Shown here: in pieces, positions 47,701 through 58,480 of the stretch
Numbering within the stretch: position 1 is the stretch's first letter
Layout of the letters: every line of letters starts with the position of its first letter
Source: Persicaria tinctoria
Lineage: Eukaryota > Streptophyta > Magnoliopsida > Caryophyllales > Polygonaceae
Direction of reading: 5' to 3'
Assembly (NCBI GenBank): GCA_037127255.1
Contig: JBANSL010000014.1
Span: 64,185,646 to 64,249,645 of the forward strand
DNA: 64,000 nt
Made by a program: the position numbers and the translations under genes
The notes under the pieces: generated by a model
Told to the model about the DNA's origin: nothing
The model's database searches: none
Seen by the model: only the letters and a program-made list of their open reading frames with translations

Positions 47701-48343
47701 GCAAGAACATGTAGAATTAATGTCAAGGGAAGCTTACTTTAACATCTTGTTTTCCATTTGAAGAAAATGAGTAGCTTCCTCCATCCGAATGAGAAAAATC
47801 AGCAAACAGGTTGCTTTTCAACTGCTGAATATGCTCATGCCCAGGATAGCTGCTGCATGAACTACTATAGGGCCTGTCAGATGTATAAAATTGATCTCTG
47901 TACGATAGAACCCTATTTGTTGACTGGACATTCCGACTATCTTGCTCAGCTAATGCAGCTACAGAGAAGCCATCTGAACGTGGATATAATTGCACATCCG
48001 TATCATAAATCTTGGCCATCTGGGATGACAAAACGCCATTGTCAAGCTTGTAGTTTTCCTGTTGAAGGGTGGTTAAGTGCTCAGGTGGATAAAAGGCAGA
48101 AACCTGTGACCCAAATCGGCTAAGTATGGAGGCTGAAAGATTAGCTGGGACTGAAATAAGGTTTTCAGATTGAAAATCCTCAGCTGCACCTCCAGGCGGC
48201 TGGCTGCAAACACCCATATTCCAAGGCTGCCTCGTAGCAATGAACTGCGAATCTTGGGAGGCTAAGTCCAGAGAAGAATCAATCATCATCCTATCACTCT
48301 GATGAATTTGCTCTCCAAAACTAATTTTCCGATTAGCATTCAT
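44755..48343 (-). CDS. PHL5: MYB-CC (GARP) transcription factor, PHR1-LIKE 5-like
   Basis: Seven coding exons on the minus strand: 48343-47738, 47598-47385, 47296-47220, 47127-47088, 45352-45298, 45178-45109, 44928-44755. They total 1236 nt (411 residues) in one frame. The first 200 residues are a Ser/Gln-rich divergent region. The single MYB/GARP repeat (about 249-305) reads KTRIRWTPDLHEKFVECV, then GGADRATPKAILKLM, then LTIFHVKSHLQKYR. The MYB-CC coiled coil (about 335-385) follows: LKEALQLQLDVQRRLHEQL, RNLQLRIEEQGKQLKMMF. LHEQLE is the family signature. The closest match in memory is Arabidopsis PHL5, with AKYMPES after the MYB repeat. Relatives such as PHR1 bind GNATATNC sites in phosphate-starvation genes; a role for this member is less clear. 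The donor at 45297 (AC|GTGAAA) is weak. Coding 3' end is predicted from the first in-frame stop. Confidence 0.9.
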
Positions 48344-50600
48344 TTACATATCTCAGAAGAAAAGTAGCTGAGTGAATGAAGACCACCTGTCCTGAAAATA
48401 GAAGAGAAACCAGAAACCTCTTTATTCAGTAAAATGCATTCCATTCTCCAGTGATTTACACAAAAAGAAGAGGAACAGAATACACATGAGATCGATCAGA
48501 AAGGAAGATGCAGAAAGATGGATAAGTGACATAGATGTTGAAATGACATTGTACCATCAAAATTCCTTCCTTATATTCTACAAGACTTGAAAGACAAGCT
48601 ATGAAACAATGTCCCAAACACCGTATCCTGAATACAAAGCTAATGAAAGAGAGTCTTTGACATTGGCCAGGAAAAATGCTCCAACAAACAAAAGGAAATA
48701 CAAATCACTAATACACAGCAAAGTTTTATTATAGAACCAAGACTCCTATTATAATAATAGTAGCTTTCATTGTGCTTCCAAGTTGTCCATAATCGACAAT
48801 AAAAAAGCATATGAATACAAATATTTATAAACAAGTAATGCCGGGAATATGGGTCCACATGAGGATGAGATTTAAAGAAAGCCAGGTCTTTAGCTTTGCA
48901 GGTTGAAGAATATTTTTAAAGCCATCAATAGCTTGACAGTGTCAAGTGAGATTCTGGTATTAATTCACGGCTACAGACCATCTTTAAAATGATTCCTTGC
49001 AAGGCAGAGTATGAAATTTACCATGATGTATCACAATGAGTTGAGATAATACAACATGATGAATATATTCATATTCTTGCCAAATTGGGGATAATTGTTC
49101 CTGCTTTCAAGAAGCTCAGCATCTAGGAAAGGAGGCCTGACCGTATAAGGAAATTTCCTGTAAAGGAAGGAAACAACAATAAACCATTCCGGAATGGCTC
49201 ACTGGAAAGGACTTGTGGGGAGTACCCATAGGTCCCCAGTTCGAATCCCGGAAGCCGCTCTTTATTTACCAATTCAAGAAGGAAACAACAATAGTGTGAT
49301 TGTTGAATTAATTAAGGATTGAAAGTACAACTTAAGAGCTAACATTTTAAATCACATTGGACAAATTTATATACTTGAAGGCGAAAAAACGTTATCCATT
49401 CACCTGTGGACAAAGTCCACGTCTCCATGATATCAAGCTTTATTTAAAATATATGCTAAGATTGTACTTGTCCTAGCAAAGAAGTATATTTGAAACACAT
49501 ACATATCATATTGAAGTTTTCAAAACATATTAAAACTCAGAATTTCCCCCATAAACAAAATTCAGAATGGATCCAAATCATATAGCTGTCTGACATGGAG
49601 CCTCCTTCTGAAGCATTTGTTAATTAAGCCATACATATCATAGTTGAAAGCATCAAAAACCCCAGATGCTTCTTGGATTGACCATATCACGATCTCCTTT
49701 TTGGATTTAATACTCTTTATTATTCAATCAAGGGCTATTTGTGATAAATGGTCCCAAGTCTAGGGCTAGTTTGAACTTTCAAAATTGCGGTAAATAGCCC
49801 CAACTTTGAGGTGGGTTGCAAACACAGACTCAAGCCTTGCCAGCAGTAAGAGTTCTCGACATTAACACTCGCGATAATGCAATTAACATTAAAGGCTACT
49901 CATATGTGGTCTTGGCAGATCATCAAATAATAATGCTGCATTGCCCATCACATAAGCAAGGGTATTTACAGCAATTTTGAAAGTTCACAGCATTTACCAC
50001 TATTAGTCCTTCAATCAAAGATATAAGAATACAGCAACCTTCAACTTCTAATAAAAGGGGGCAAAATTAGGGTTTGGTGCCTCTCGCCTAATAAGTACTT
50101 TCAAGTACTCTAGAAAATTTCTCCACCACACTAAACACACCAGAACCCTTCAAATTGAGCTGCTTGTTAGGCAGTGCCTAGAAATTCGAATGGACACAAA
50201 TAGCCACTAGCCAGAAGAAAAGGATACCTAACACATCCCAATCTAATTCAGCTTCGCAAATCATAGCCCCATCAAGTGTGAGATCAAACAGGCAAATCTA
50301 AAATCCAAATTGTATCTTGCTTTATCAATAGTGGAACTTAAATAAGCATCTCAATGATGGAAAAAAGCGGGAATTTAGGGTATACAATACCAAACAAACA
50401 TTTTTCATAAAAATAATAATACTACCTGATTTTACTGGGGTCGGCCATTGCAATCGACAGGAAAAAGATGATCAGAATCTGCTCGTGGTCAAAAAATTTT
50501 TAAAAAAATGCACGAACGGGGATTGTTAATTTGTAGGAAAACAACCCACCAATAAGAGAACGACAACAATTCAAGAATGGTTCTTTTTAACTTCTATACA
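48344..50600. promoter_or_regulatory. 5' leader and promoter of PHL5-like gene
   Basis: A donor-like site on the minus strand near 50426 (AAAATCAG|GTAGTA) suggests a leader exon at about 50427-50600 and a long 5'-UTR intron reaching toward 48400. The frames in this span carry no domain. A short tRNA-like insertion at 49182 lies inside this region. Confidence 0.4.
49182..49277 (+). mobile_element. 96-bp tRNA-like insertion with 16-bp target duplication
   Basis: GAAGGAAACAACAATA occurs on both sides (49166-49181 and 49278-49293). The 96 bp between contain an A box (TGGCTCACTGG at 49195-49205) and a B box (AGTTCGAATCC at 49238-49248), followed by CGGAAGCCGCTCTTTATTT. There is no poly-A tail. 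It is far shorter than usual plant SINEs, so it is either a very short SINE family or a retro-inserted tRNA-related RNA. Confidence 0.75.
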
Positions 50601-50642
50601 AAAGTTATTAGGGTTCTTGCACATGTACGATGGTATACAATT

Positions 50643-51473
50643 GGGCAGGGCGGAGGGAGGGGGGCATGAGGTGGATCGAGCCCTCCCTGGCTCGGGGGAA
50701 AACGCAATACAATTTTTGATAATTTAAGGGTTAAAAATAGTTAAAAAGAGTATTGAATTAATAAGTTTGTTTAGCTTAGTTGGTATGGATTGAGGAATAG
50801 AATGATAATGTCTTGAGTTTGAATCCTTATACCTTCATTTTAGAGATTTTTTTCTCCTTTTAGCATTTTAAACTCAAAATAGCTATTTAAATTATACATT
50901 TAGTGTGTTTTATACTATATTTCTTATAACAAAAATTGTATCTTATATATATCTTCAAAAAAAAATTCCCGAAAAGATTATCGTTTTTCCAAATTGTTAT
51001 AATAGTGTTGACCCTCGATATTGTTATAATAGTGTTGACCCTAGTATTATAATGGACCAACACCGGTATAATGATACTGACCCTCAACATTGTTATAACA
51101 GGGTTGACCCTCAGCCCAGTGTGCTACAATGGTGCTAATTAATCCTCAACACCGTTATAACTATTTTAACCCTAAGCATAACAATTGTGTGCAAGGCAGC
51201 TCGTAGGTTTGGCAAATACGTGCATTATAAATTAAAACGACATTGCTGCGTAGCTTACATGCTATTGGAAAAACAAGTTAATCATATATTCACTTTAGTA
51301 AGTTCAAAATGTCACTTTTTAGCCAAAACAATGTCTCATCGTTTTATTATTTGAAATAGGAAAAATGTATAGCAATAAGTGAAATCGTATTAAATTAAAA
51401 TGTCATCATTTTAACGATAGCATTAGATCGATAGTGAACTGTGCCCCCCTTCGATATAATTCTTACTCTGCCG
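50643..51473 (+). mobile_element. GGCGGAG-type DNA-transposon-like element with tRNA-like module
   Basis: The left end has GGGCGGAGGGAGGGGGGC and the right end GTGCCCCCCTTCGA ... CTCTGCCG, roughly inverted to each other. Such GGCGGAG...CTCCGCC ends are widespread in plant genomes. Inside is a tRNA-like module with A box TAGCTTAGTTGG (50772-50783) and B box GAGTTTGAATCC (50815-50826), then a tandem-repeat block (50995-51175). No transposase was seen, and no certain target duplication. Confidence 0.5.
50995..51175. repeat. Imperfect tandem repeat of a ~27-bp GTTATAATAGTGTTGACCCT unit
   Basis: About six diverged units follow one another, each carrying a TTATAA core followed by a GTTGACCCTC-like part. 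Unit length varies and later units decay. Confidence 0.8.
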
Positions 51474-51569
51474 TTATGAATAAGAAAACTATTCCCTTAA
51501 TTCGACAAAATATGTTATTTAATATTCATATGTATGGTTTTATAGGATGATAAACATTGTATAAAATAT

Positions 51570-51780
51570 GGCTAGTTGGGGTGGCCTAGTGGTGAGGAGT
51601 AAGGGGAATGTTGGAGGTCTTGGGTTCGATCCTTGCCTCCACCGCTCCACCCCTTTATTTGGGTGAAAATACAAGTCTCACATTGCTTATCATTGAGTTG
51701 AGTCGGCCAGGGCAAGTTGGCTTACATGGGTAATGTGTCTGAGGTTTATCACCAAAGATGGGTTAATTGTCATAAAAAAA
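51570..51780 (+). mobile_element. tRNA-derived SINE
   Basis: A box TGGCCTAGTGG (51582-51592) and B box GGGTTCGATCC (51622-51632) form the head. The body ends GTCAT followed by A-rich sequence, the same 3' end as the SINE at 31787-32037, though the heads differ. AAAATAT before and after may be the target duplication, but this is AT-rich and weak. Confidence 0.75.
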
Positions 51781-51882
51781 TATTTTTTTAGTAATTTTAT
51801 ACTTATTGCTATATCTAAGAAATTGTTTAAAGTTTTGACTTTTGACATAATTTTTATTATTATAAAAAAATATACACGAATA

Positions 51883-52162
51883 CTCCATCCGTCTCAAAAT
51901 TCATGTCTTTTTAGGACGGAGCACGAAAATTAAGAAGTATGTCAAGTGTATTGATTAGATGTAAAAAGTAGGTTAATTGTAATGATTAGACTTGTATTTG
52001 TTTCTTTTTTTTATTTGTGAGGAGGATAGTAGGGGTGATGTAAAAATTAGAGTAATGATTAGAGGTAAAAGTAGGTTAAGTGCAATGATTAAATCTAAAA
52101 AGACATGTATTTTTGACAAAATTTTATGAGCTAAAAAGACATGTATTTTGAGACGGAGGGAG
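51883..52162. mobile_element. Stowaway MITE
   Basis: The 280-bp element has inverted ends CTCCATCCGTCTCAAAAT and the complement of ATTTTGAGACGGAGGGAG, both continuing into ATGTCTTTTT. A TA flanks each side (51881-51882, 52163-52164). These are canonical Stowaway (Tc1/mariner-derived) features. Confidence 0.92.
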
Positions 52163-52315
52163 TAATAAACAACCGTTTTTGTCGGGAAGAAGGAGTATCC
52201 TTTAGCAAAGTTTGAAACTGGAGGAGAACTCTCTATCCGGAAAAAAAATTAAAAAAAAATATTTTTTTGCATATATTTAGTATTTTTAAGGTAATACGGA
52301 GTATAAGATTTATAG

Positions 52316-52630
52316 ATGATATTTAAAACAATAGTGCTATCTAGCTCAAGTGATAAAGGAAGAAAGGAGAATCAAAAGATCGTGGATCATAACCCTTCCC
52401 TTTTTATTTGTTTTACTATATCATTATTCCTTCTTGATTTCTTTATTTCAACTATTTCATTAAAAAAAAGTCATTTTATATTTAAATTATGTATTTAACG
52501 TTTTTTCAATATTGATTTAAAAATAATTTTTTGTGATTTTTTTCTATATTTTGGTAAAAAAAAAATATTTCATGAATTTTTTTTAGCATCTCTAATCGAA
52601 ATTCGAAATCCCGACTCCTCCATTGCTCCT
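52316..52630 (+). mobile_element. AT-rich element with degenerate tRNA-like module
   Basis: TAGCTCAAGTGATAAAGG (from 52342) resembles an A box, and GTGGATCATAACCC about 40 bp on is a weak B box. The right part ends CGAAATCCCGACTCCTCCATTG, like the right end of the GGCGGAG-type element at 51473, and is cut by the LINE insertion at about 52632. Confidence 0.35.
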
Positions 52631-52631
52631 A

Positions 52632-53600
52632 TTTTTTTTTTTTATTAGGAAAAAGTTCGGGTGAGCAGGCTCTACCCGAAGGCATCCTTGCGGATGAGGT
52701 CTGTAAGACCGGAATTGTTATAAATATCGGCACCCCAGACAGAGTGGCAAATGTGTGCAACCTTATCAGCCACTCTATTGCCAAAACGGGATACATGAAA
52801 GAAAGATGCTTCTTTCAGAGTTGATAGCAGGAGTTTTATGTCAGAAATAATGAGTTCGATCTCCCATGGACAGTTGGACTTTTTGTTCAGATGATTAATA
52901 ATTATACTGGAGTCTCCCTCAATTTGGATTTTGTCAATATGAAGTTGGAGGAGAAGTTGTACTCCATGTTTGAGAGCTAAGGCTTCCGCTTGCAACGAGC
53001 TTTTCGTTCCTAACCTTTTATATCCTATGTGTATTGGGAGTCCATTCCAGTCTCTGATAATAACCCCTGCGGTGCTGCGGTTATTAGCGATTGTTGATCC
53101 ATCAAAGTTGAGTTTGAAAGTACCCGTTGGTGGCTTGCGCCACAAAACCTGGCGTGCCTTGACCTTCTTTATGGGATGGTTGATGCAGCGTGATTGAGGG
53201 GTAATGTTCTCGTCTAACATGCTATCATGTTGGTGCGTGTTGTTCCAGTTTAACTCATGAGTTTTGATAAGTTTCAAGGTGGAGTCCCTAGTAGGGATTG
53301 GAACCTGTTTGAACACATACTGGTTTCGAATATACCAAGTTACTCACCAGGCAAAAGCAAGTTTGCCTAGTGCCACCTTAGATAGGTTATTACCTATAAA
53401 TGACATGATGGGGTTTATGTCTCTTGATCGAGAGATTTGGCTAGATATTGCAGAGTTAACGTGACCCGATAATTGAAGGAGAGATCTCGCGTATTGGCAT
53501 TCTAGCAGCAGGTGAACGTCATCTTCCATAGAGCAATTACAGAGACTGTATGTAGTGGGGACAGGAACCCCCGAAGGGCGCAGTGAAGGCACCAAGTTAG
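52632..53600 (-). mobile_element. 5'-truncated LINE (L1-type) 3' end with RNase H
   Basis: Read on the minus strand, the element has CNCSMEDDVHLLLECQYARS (zinc-binding end of the reverse transcriptase). RNase H follows in the frame 53316-52672: FKLNFDGSTIANNRSTAGVI, AEALALKHGVQ, IEGDSSIIINHLNKK, HVSRFGNRVADKVAH and LTDLIRKDAFG. A poly-T run at 52631-52643 is its poly-A tail. It is closely related to the LINE at 24050-25270. An ATTGCTCCT/ATTGCTTCT pair on the two sides may be a decayed target duplication. A stop near 53340 breaks the frame. Confidence 0.88.
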
Positions 53601-54180
53601 CTTATTGCTTCTTTATCTTAAAAAATAAAAACTAGACGTTATTAGAATATTAATAATTTATTGTTAATTTAAAATGATTTTTCCGGTCAGAATTTATTGT
53701 TGAATATCTTATTAGGTAGTAAAAATCCAAATTAAATACAAAGTTCGTTGCATTTGAGTAGAGAGTATAATAATATGAAGCGAAGGCAACGTCCACGTGG
53801 TTGGCACGATATGTAGCAATGCCCGATTCCATCTCCATCTCTGTGTTTCTCCCCTTAATTTATCAATACTCTCTTCGTCTGAAATACTTATTCTTTTAAC
53901 AAATTATATTACTCTATTAAAAGTTGATAATAAAAAAATGTAACCATTAAATCAATTAGTTTTAATATAGACTTTTGGAAATCAAAGATAGTGAATAAAA
54001 CAAATAAAAAAGTACAAATACTAATTAACCATGATTATTTCTAAAAACAAATATTATGAAATAAAATTTGTGATCTCAATAAAGGGATAAAAATTAACTG
54101 GTTATATAATAAGACATATTTAATTAAATATCCACTATTCGAGATTTATTAGCTAAATGTCCACCGACTATCCCTAACCT
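53601..54180. other. AT-rich intergenic DNA, no gene seen
   Basis: No domain-bearing frame and no clear element border were found here. Confidence 0.4.
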
Positions 54181-54331
54181 CCTACTCGTGTGGCTCAACG
54201 AACAATTTCGCTTAGCAATCTCCCAATTTTGTTCGCGAATGTCTGCCTCCCAATTTCGCTTCACAATTTCGATTGTATTCGTTTGTCATCATAACATCAA
54301 CAAGTATTTTCTGTATAAAGTCATTTGTCAA

Positions 54332-54376
<45 letters not shown>

Positions 54377-54840
54377 AAATAGATAGCTGACAAACGAATT
54401 AAGAAACCATGAGACACATAAGTTGATAGAGGATGACAACATATATGAATTCGTTTGTCATCATATATATTATCAACACATATATTCTAATAAAATTCAT
54501 TTGAAATATAAGCTGACAAAAACATTGCAGATAGCTGACAGAACGATGAAGCACAAGCTGTCAAAGAATGACAGATAAATAAAAGCAAGACAGATAGTTG
54601 ACAAATCATGAAACCATGAAAGGTAACACAAAGAAAATCAGTATGACAAATATATGACAAACAATGACAGACAACTGACAGTTGATGAAACATAAGCTGA
54701 CAAAGGATACTTGACAATATTAGCATATATGTAAATTCAAAAATACATACACAACCAAGGATATTTGACAGATGTTTGAAATTACAAAATTAAGAACCAC
54801 ATATCAACATATGTTTGACAGATGTTTTGCGAACAAATAC
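54181..54840. repeat. TGACA-motif cluster with (TA)n microsatellite
   Basis: At least a dozen TGACAA/TGACAG cores lie between 54385 and 54830, many as GCTGACA, TTGACAGATG or ATGACAAAC, at irregular spacing and mostly the same orientation. A (TA)n run of about 38 bp lies at 54335-54373. No coding potential was seen; the frames there follow the repeats. Confidence 0.65.
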
Positions 54841-54973
54841 TAAATTTATCCTCTCGCTCGATGCCAACCAGCTCCTTGTCCCGACCCTTCCTCACGGCAT
54901 AGGATGGACTTCAAGCTCCCCCTACCCACTCAGCTTTTGGTTCAAGCGCTTGGTCACATATGAAAGTGGAGTT

Positions 54974-55495
54974 TCATTATCAGGGACCAAATTTAAGGTG
55001 GAGCAAACCAGATGAGGGGTCTGTCAAAATTAATTTCGACGGTTTCATTATCAGGGACCACAGCGGGGCAGCTAGTCATCGATTGCGGCGGCTTCAAATG
55101 TGGGCATATTTCTGCTTTGGCTGCGGAGGCTCTGCCGATTAAAGGTGGCATCGCCAAGGCAAAGGAGCTCCAGCTATCCAGCATCATGATTGAAGTCGAT
55201 AGCCTGACCGTCATCAATTGTTTACGAGGTCTATGGCGCTGCCCGTGGGAGATCGAGATGCTGATTTCCGACACCCTGCTCCTACTCCAACAGTTTGCTA
55301 GGGTACAATTCGGCCATGTTTTCCGGGATGTCAACTCGATCGCGGACAGTATTGCGCGACTCGTCCACACAACGTCCATGCAGGACCTCCACGCCGATTC
55401 TGCTCTGCAAGTCCTCATCTGTAAGGATGCCCTTGGGTGGTGGTCCAACAGGGCTTGACCTCACCCAAAACTTTACCTTATCAAAAAAAAAACAA
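54974..55495 (+). mobile_element. 5'-truncated LINE, RNase H end only
   Basis: ATGAAAGTGGAGTT flanks the insertion on both sides (54960-54973 and 55496-55509), and poly-A lies at about 55482-55492. The frame 55012-55458 encodes an RNase H domain: LAAEALPIKGGIAKAKEL, IEVDSLTVINCLRG, CPWEIEMLISD, FRDVNSIADSIARL and KDALGWWSNRA. The start of the domain (KINFDGFIIRDHSGAA) is in a different frame, so at least one frameshift exists. It belongs to a different LINE lineage from the copies at 24 and 53 kb. Confidence 0.92.
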
Positions 55496-55509
55496 ATGAA
55501 AGTGGAGTT

Positions 55510-55726
55510 AGGCCTACTTTGATATCATGTGTCACGAGATGGCACATACAAAGTCCAAGCACATACCCCGACCCCTATTTCGAGGGGTCAACTTTACCCA
55601 ACCGATACTACCGATTTTACCTTACTTTAGGCTCATCATGAGAGCATCTTCAACCCTTGACAAATTATATAGTGATGGTCAACTTATCATCAAATATTTT
55701 TGAGATGTTAATAAACAAGACGTACA
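55510..55726. other. Short intergenic stretch between LINE and LTR element
   Basis: Nothing was recognised apart from a CACTTTGATATCATGTGTC-like phrase resembling LTR-family sequence. Confidence 0.35.
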
Positions 55727-56809
55727 TGTTGAGAATGAAAGGAATGTGAAGAGACCAAAAAGAGTCCCACATTGATTACATGAACAAAGAAGTCTCCGTA
55801 TATAAGCTAGTGGGTTACTCCTCCTATTGCTAATTGGTTTTGAGATGGAACCCCGTTCGGGTTTATGTGTTGTTCAAGTATTCTCAATATAACAGATGTG
55901 TGACAACCACATTTCAACACGCCCCCTCAAGTGCAACGACTTTTTTTAGCCAACAAGTTGCACTTGCCACATGCGCTTAAATGGGTACTCAATGCCCGCG
56001 ACATGTCAACAAGGCCAACAACCCCACTAATCCGAAGCCCGAACCGCAACTAGCCGAACCCGACTTTGATACCATGTTAAAGTCGGCTGAGCCCGGTGGG
56101 GCTAAAGACAAGCTGGAGGGAGGTCGTGTGTGCGGGCTCACATACGGGAGACTCGAATAACACATAAACCCAAACGGGGTTCCATCTCAAAACCAATTGG
56201 TTACTAGCGCATGTGCGCCTGTGTGCTAGGCTACTAGCGAATGTGCGTCTGTGCACATGACCCCCAGTCATCGGTCCGAGTCAGACTTTGATATGAGATG
56301 TGAATGAGACCAAAAGTGTCACACATCGGAAAGTTGAAAATAACAAGCCCTAGTATATGAGTCGGTGGGCTACTCCTTCTATTGCCAATTGGTTTTAGGA
56401 TGGAACCCCGTTTGGCTTATGTGCTAGGCTATTAGCACAAGGGCGCACACGTACACACGACCCCCGATCCCGAGTCCCAATGGAATTCAGTATGGTATCA
56501 GAGCGGAAAAGCCAAACGACCCGACTCTCGATCTTGGGCTAGCTATAAAGAAAATGAGATGCTAGACCCGTTGTCCAAGTGTCAACTAGAGGCAAAATAC
56601 GACCCTAGTTGCACTTGCGGGGGCATATTGAGAATGTGAAGAGACCAAAAAGAGTCCCACGTTGATTACATGAACAAAGAAGCCTTAGTATATAAGCTAG
56701 TGGGTTACTCCTTCTATTGACAATTGGTTTTGAGATGGAACTCCGTTCGGATTTATGTGTTGTTCAAGTATTCTCAATATAACCGATGTGGGACAAGCAC
56801 ATTCCAACA
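55727..56809. mobile_element. Small LTR element (TRIM/LARD-like) with nested or rearranged interior
   Basis: Direct repeats at 55727-55919 and 56626-56809 (TGTTGAGAATG...TTTCAACA and TATTGAGAATG...TTCCAACA) form LTRs of about 185-193 bp. Flanks GTACA (55722-55726) and GTACC (56810-56814) suggest a 5-bp duplication. No gag or pol domain exists inside. The interior holds a plus primer-binding site (TGGTATCAGAGCGG at 56493-56506), a minus-oriented PBS-like ACTTTGATACCAT near 56064, and sequence related to 360-690. Both inner ends look like polypurine tracts (CCCCCTCAAGTGCAAC and GTTGCACTTGCGGGGG). Confidence 0.75.
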
Positions 56810-56814
56810 GTACC

Positions 56815-57540
56815 CTTGAAGCAATAGCTTCTAGCTAATTCAGTGGATAAGATGGTTGTGCTTTGAAGTCCTTGTCTAGCGACAAACTCTCCAAAGTTAG
56901 CTAGGTAGGCATGCCTGAACATTCGAAGGGTACACACCTTAGTTTTCTACGCAACTCCAGTGAAGCTCTCTTGCCTTTATATTGAGCATTTTTTTTGACC
57001 AAATCAATACAAGGTCACAAATCATGTGATCTGAGCAGACATGGGTCGACTCGCACGGCTCGCCCAACCCGCACGGCTAAATAGGGCCAAAGGCCCGGGC
57101 TTGGGCCAAGGATTAAACGGCCCGACCCGTCTATATATATTAATTATATTATTTATATAGAATTATACTAAAATATATACTAGATATATTGATTATATAA
57201 TTTATACATGTACATCTATTGGTACTTTATTAATACTAAATGACTAATAGTATCAAAAAATCACATATAAATTAAGGAATACAATAATATTAAATAAATT
57301 ATTTTAAAGATTTTTTCATTGAAACGAACATACACTCAAGATTATAGGATGTGATTTCAATGTTTGTGTACCTTTGTTTTGTATGAGATTTCAATCTTTT
57401 AGAATACATAGCACATATTGTAAAGTTTGAGATCAAACATAAAAATGAAAAATATTTCACAAACTTTTAATGGGCAGTTCGGTGGGCTACCTGGCCCGTC
57501 CATGTGGATGGGCTTAAACAAGGCAGTTGGCCCAACAATC
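56815..57540. repeat. Intergenic repeat with GGCCC-rich inverted phrases
   Basis: 57040-57120 contains ACATGGGTCGACTCG and CGGCCCGACCCG-type phrases, and 57475-57510 contains GCCCGTCCATGT. The two ends look inverted around an AT-rich core, suggesting a further hAT-like MITE. No target duplication was found. Confidence 0.35.
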
Positions 57541-57544
57541 GGAC

Positions 57545-58245
57545 CTCTTAAAAACACAACAACACGACACGAAAAAACACGAAACCAAAAAGACACGACA
57601 CGAAAATGACACGAACCGAAAAAACACGGCTGTAAATGGTCGTGCTTGGTTCGACAATATCACATTGTCGAATACCCGACACGAACCGTTTATTTTTTTA
57701 AATTTTTTTTTAGATCTGGTAGTATTAATACTTGTATAAAAAAGATCCCCTAAATGACGAAGCGTCCAGCTGGCTCACTTGGTTCAAGGGAGCGGAGGGA
57801 CTGGGCTATAATCAAACAAATTTGGGTTTGAATCTCACCTCCTAGCCTCCTCTTTTTTATTTTCACCGTCTCTACTCTCCACATCTCTTAAATCCCTAAT
57901 TCTCTTGGTCCTTTTGCTCTTCGCCGCCAGTGTTGTTGTTCAATCCCTCCATCCATCCTCCTCACTCAAATCTTCCCTCCTTCCATCCTCCTCGCTCAGA
58001 TCTGAAGCCCCTGCCGCCGACACCGTCTTCTGCTCGGGCCTCCGTTCACCTTGTCACTCTGTCAACCCTTTTGCTCTTTGACTTTCTCAGCGCTTTTGCT
58101 CCTTCTATCCTCCTCGCTCAGATCTGAAGCCCCGGCCGCCGACGCCGTCTCCCGCTCCAACCTCCGTTCACCTTGTTTATTCAAAGGGAGGAAGAACGGT
58201 GGAAGCTGTCGAGGCCGAAGCCAGTCAGCGACGCTACCTCCCTCC

Positions 58246-58289
<44 letters not shown>

Positions 58290-58440
58290 TTACTTCCCCG
58301 CACCCCGATCACCAATGCCACCTCCTTTCTCACGCCGGCGGTGTCCCACCTCGTGCCTTGACCAATGACAACGGAGGCTGAAGCCAAGGCGCCAGCCAGA
58401 CGCCTCCCTCCTCCCACCAGCACCTGTTGCTGTATCAACT
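57545..58440 (+). mobile_element. CACGACACGA block, tRNA-like module and GC-rich tandem repeat
   Basis: CACGACACGAAA repeats fill 57558-57620. An AT-rich spacer follows, then a tRNA-like module with A box TGGCTCACTTGG (57771-57782) and B box GGTTTGAATCT (57825-57835). From 57900 a CT-rich part contains two copies of a 72-bp unit with CTCGCTCAGATCTGAAGCCC (57985-58056 and 58106-58177). A poly-C/(CT)n run lies at 58244-58286. The first half parallels 22464-22800. Borders are not fixed. Confidence 0.55.
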
Positions 58441-58480
58441 GCCAGCACATCTGATTTTGATCGTAACTGAACCTAATCAA

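Noticed and set aside
49182..49277. Functional tRNA gene
   Set aside because: A and B boxes are present but I cannot draw a proper acceptor stem and anticodon arm, and the 16-bp target duplication shows insertion of a copied RNA.
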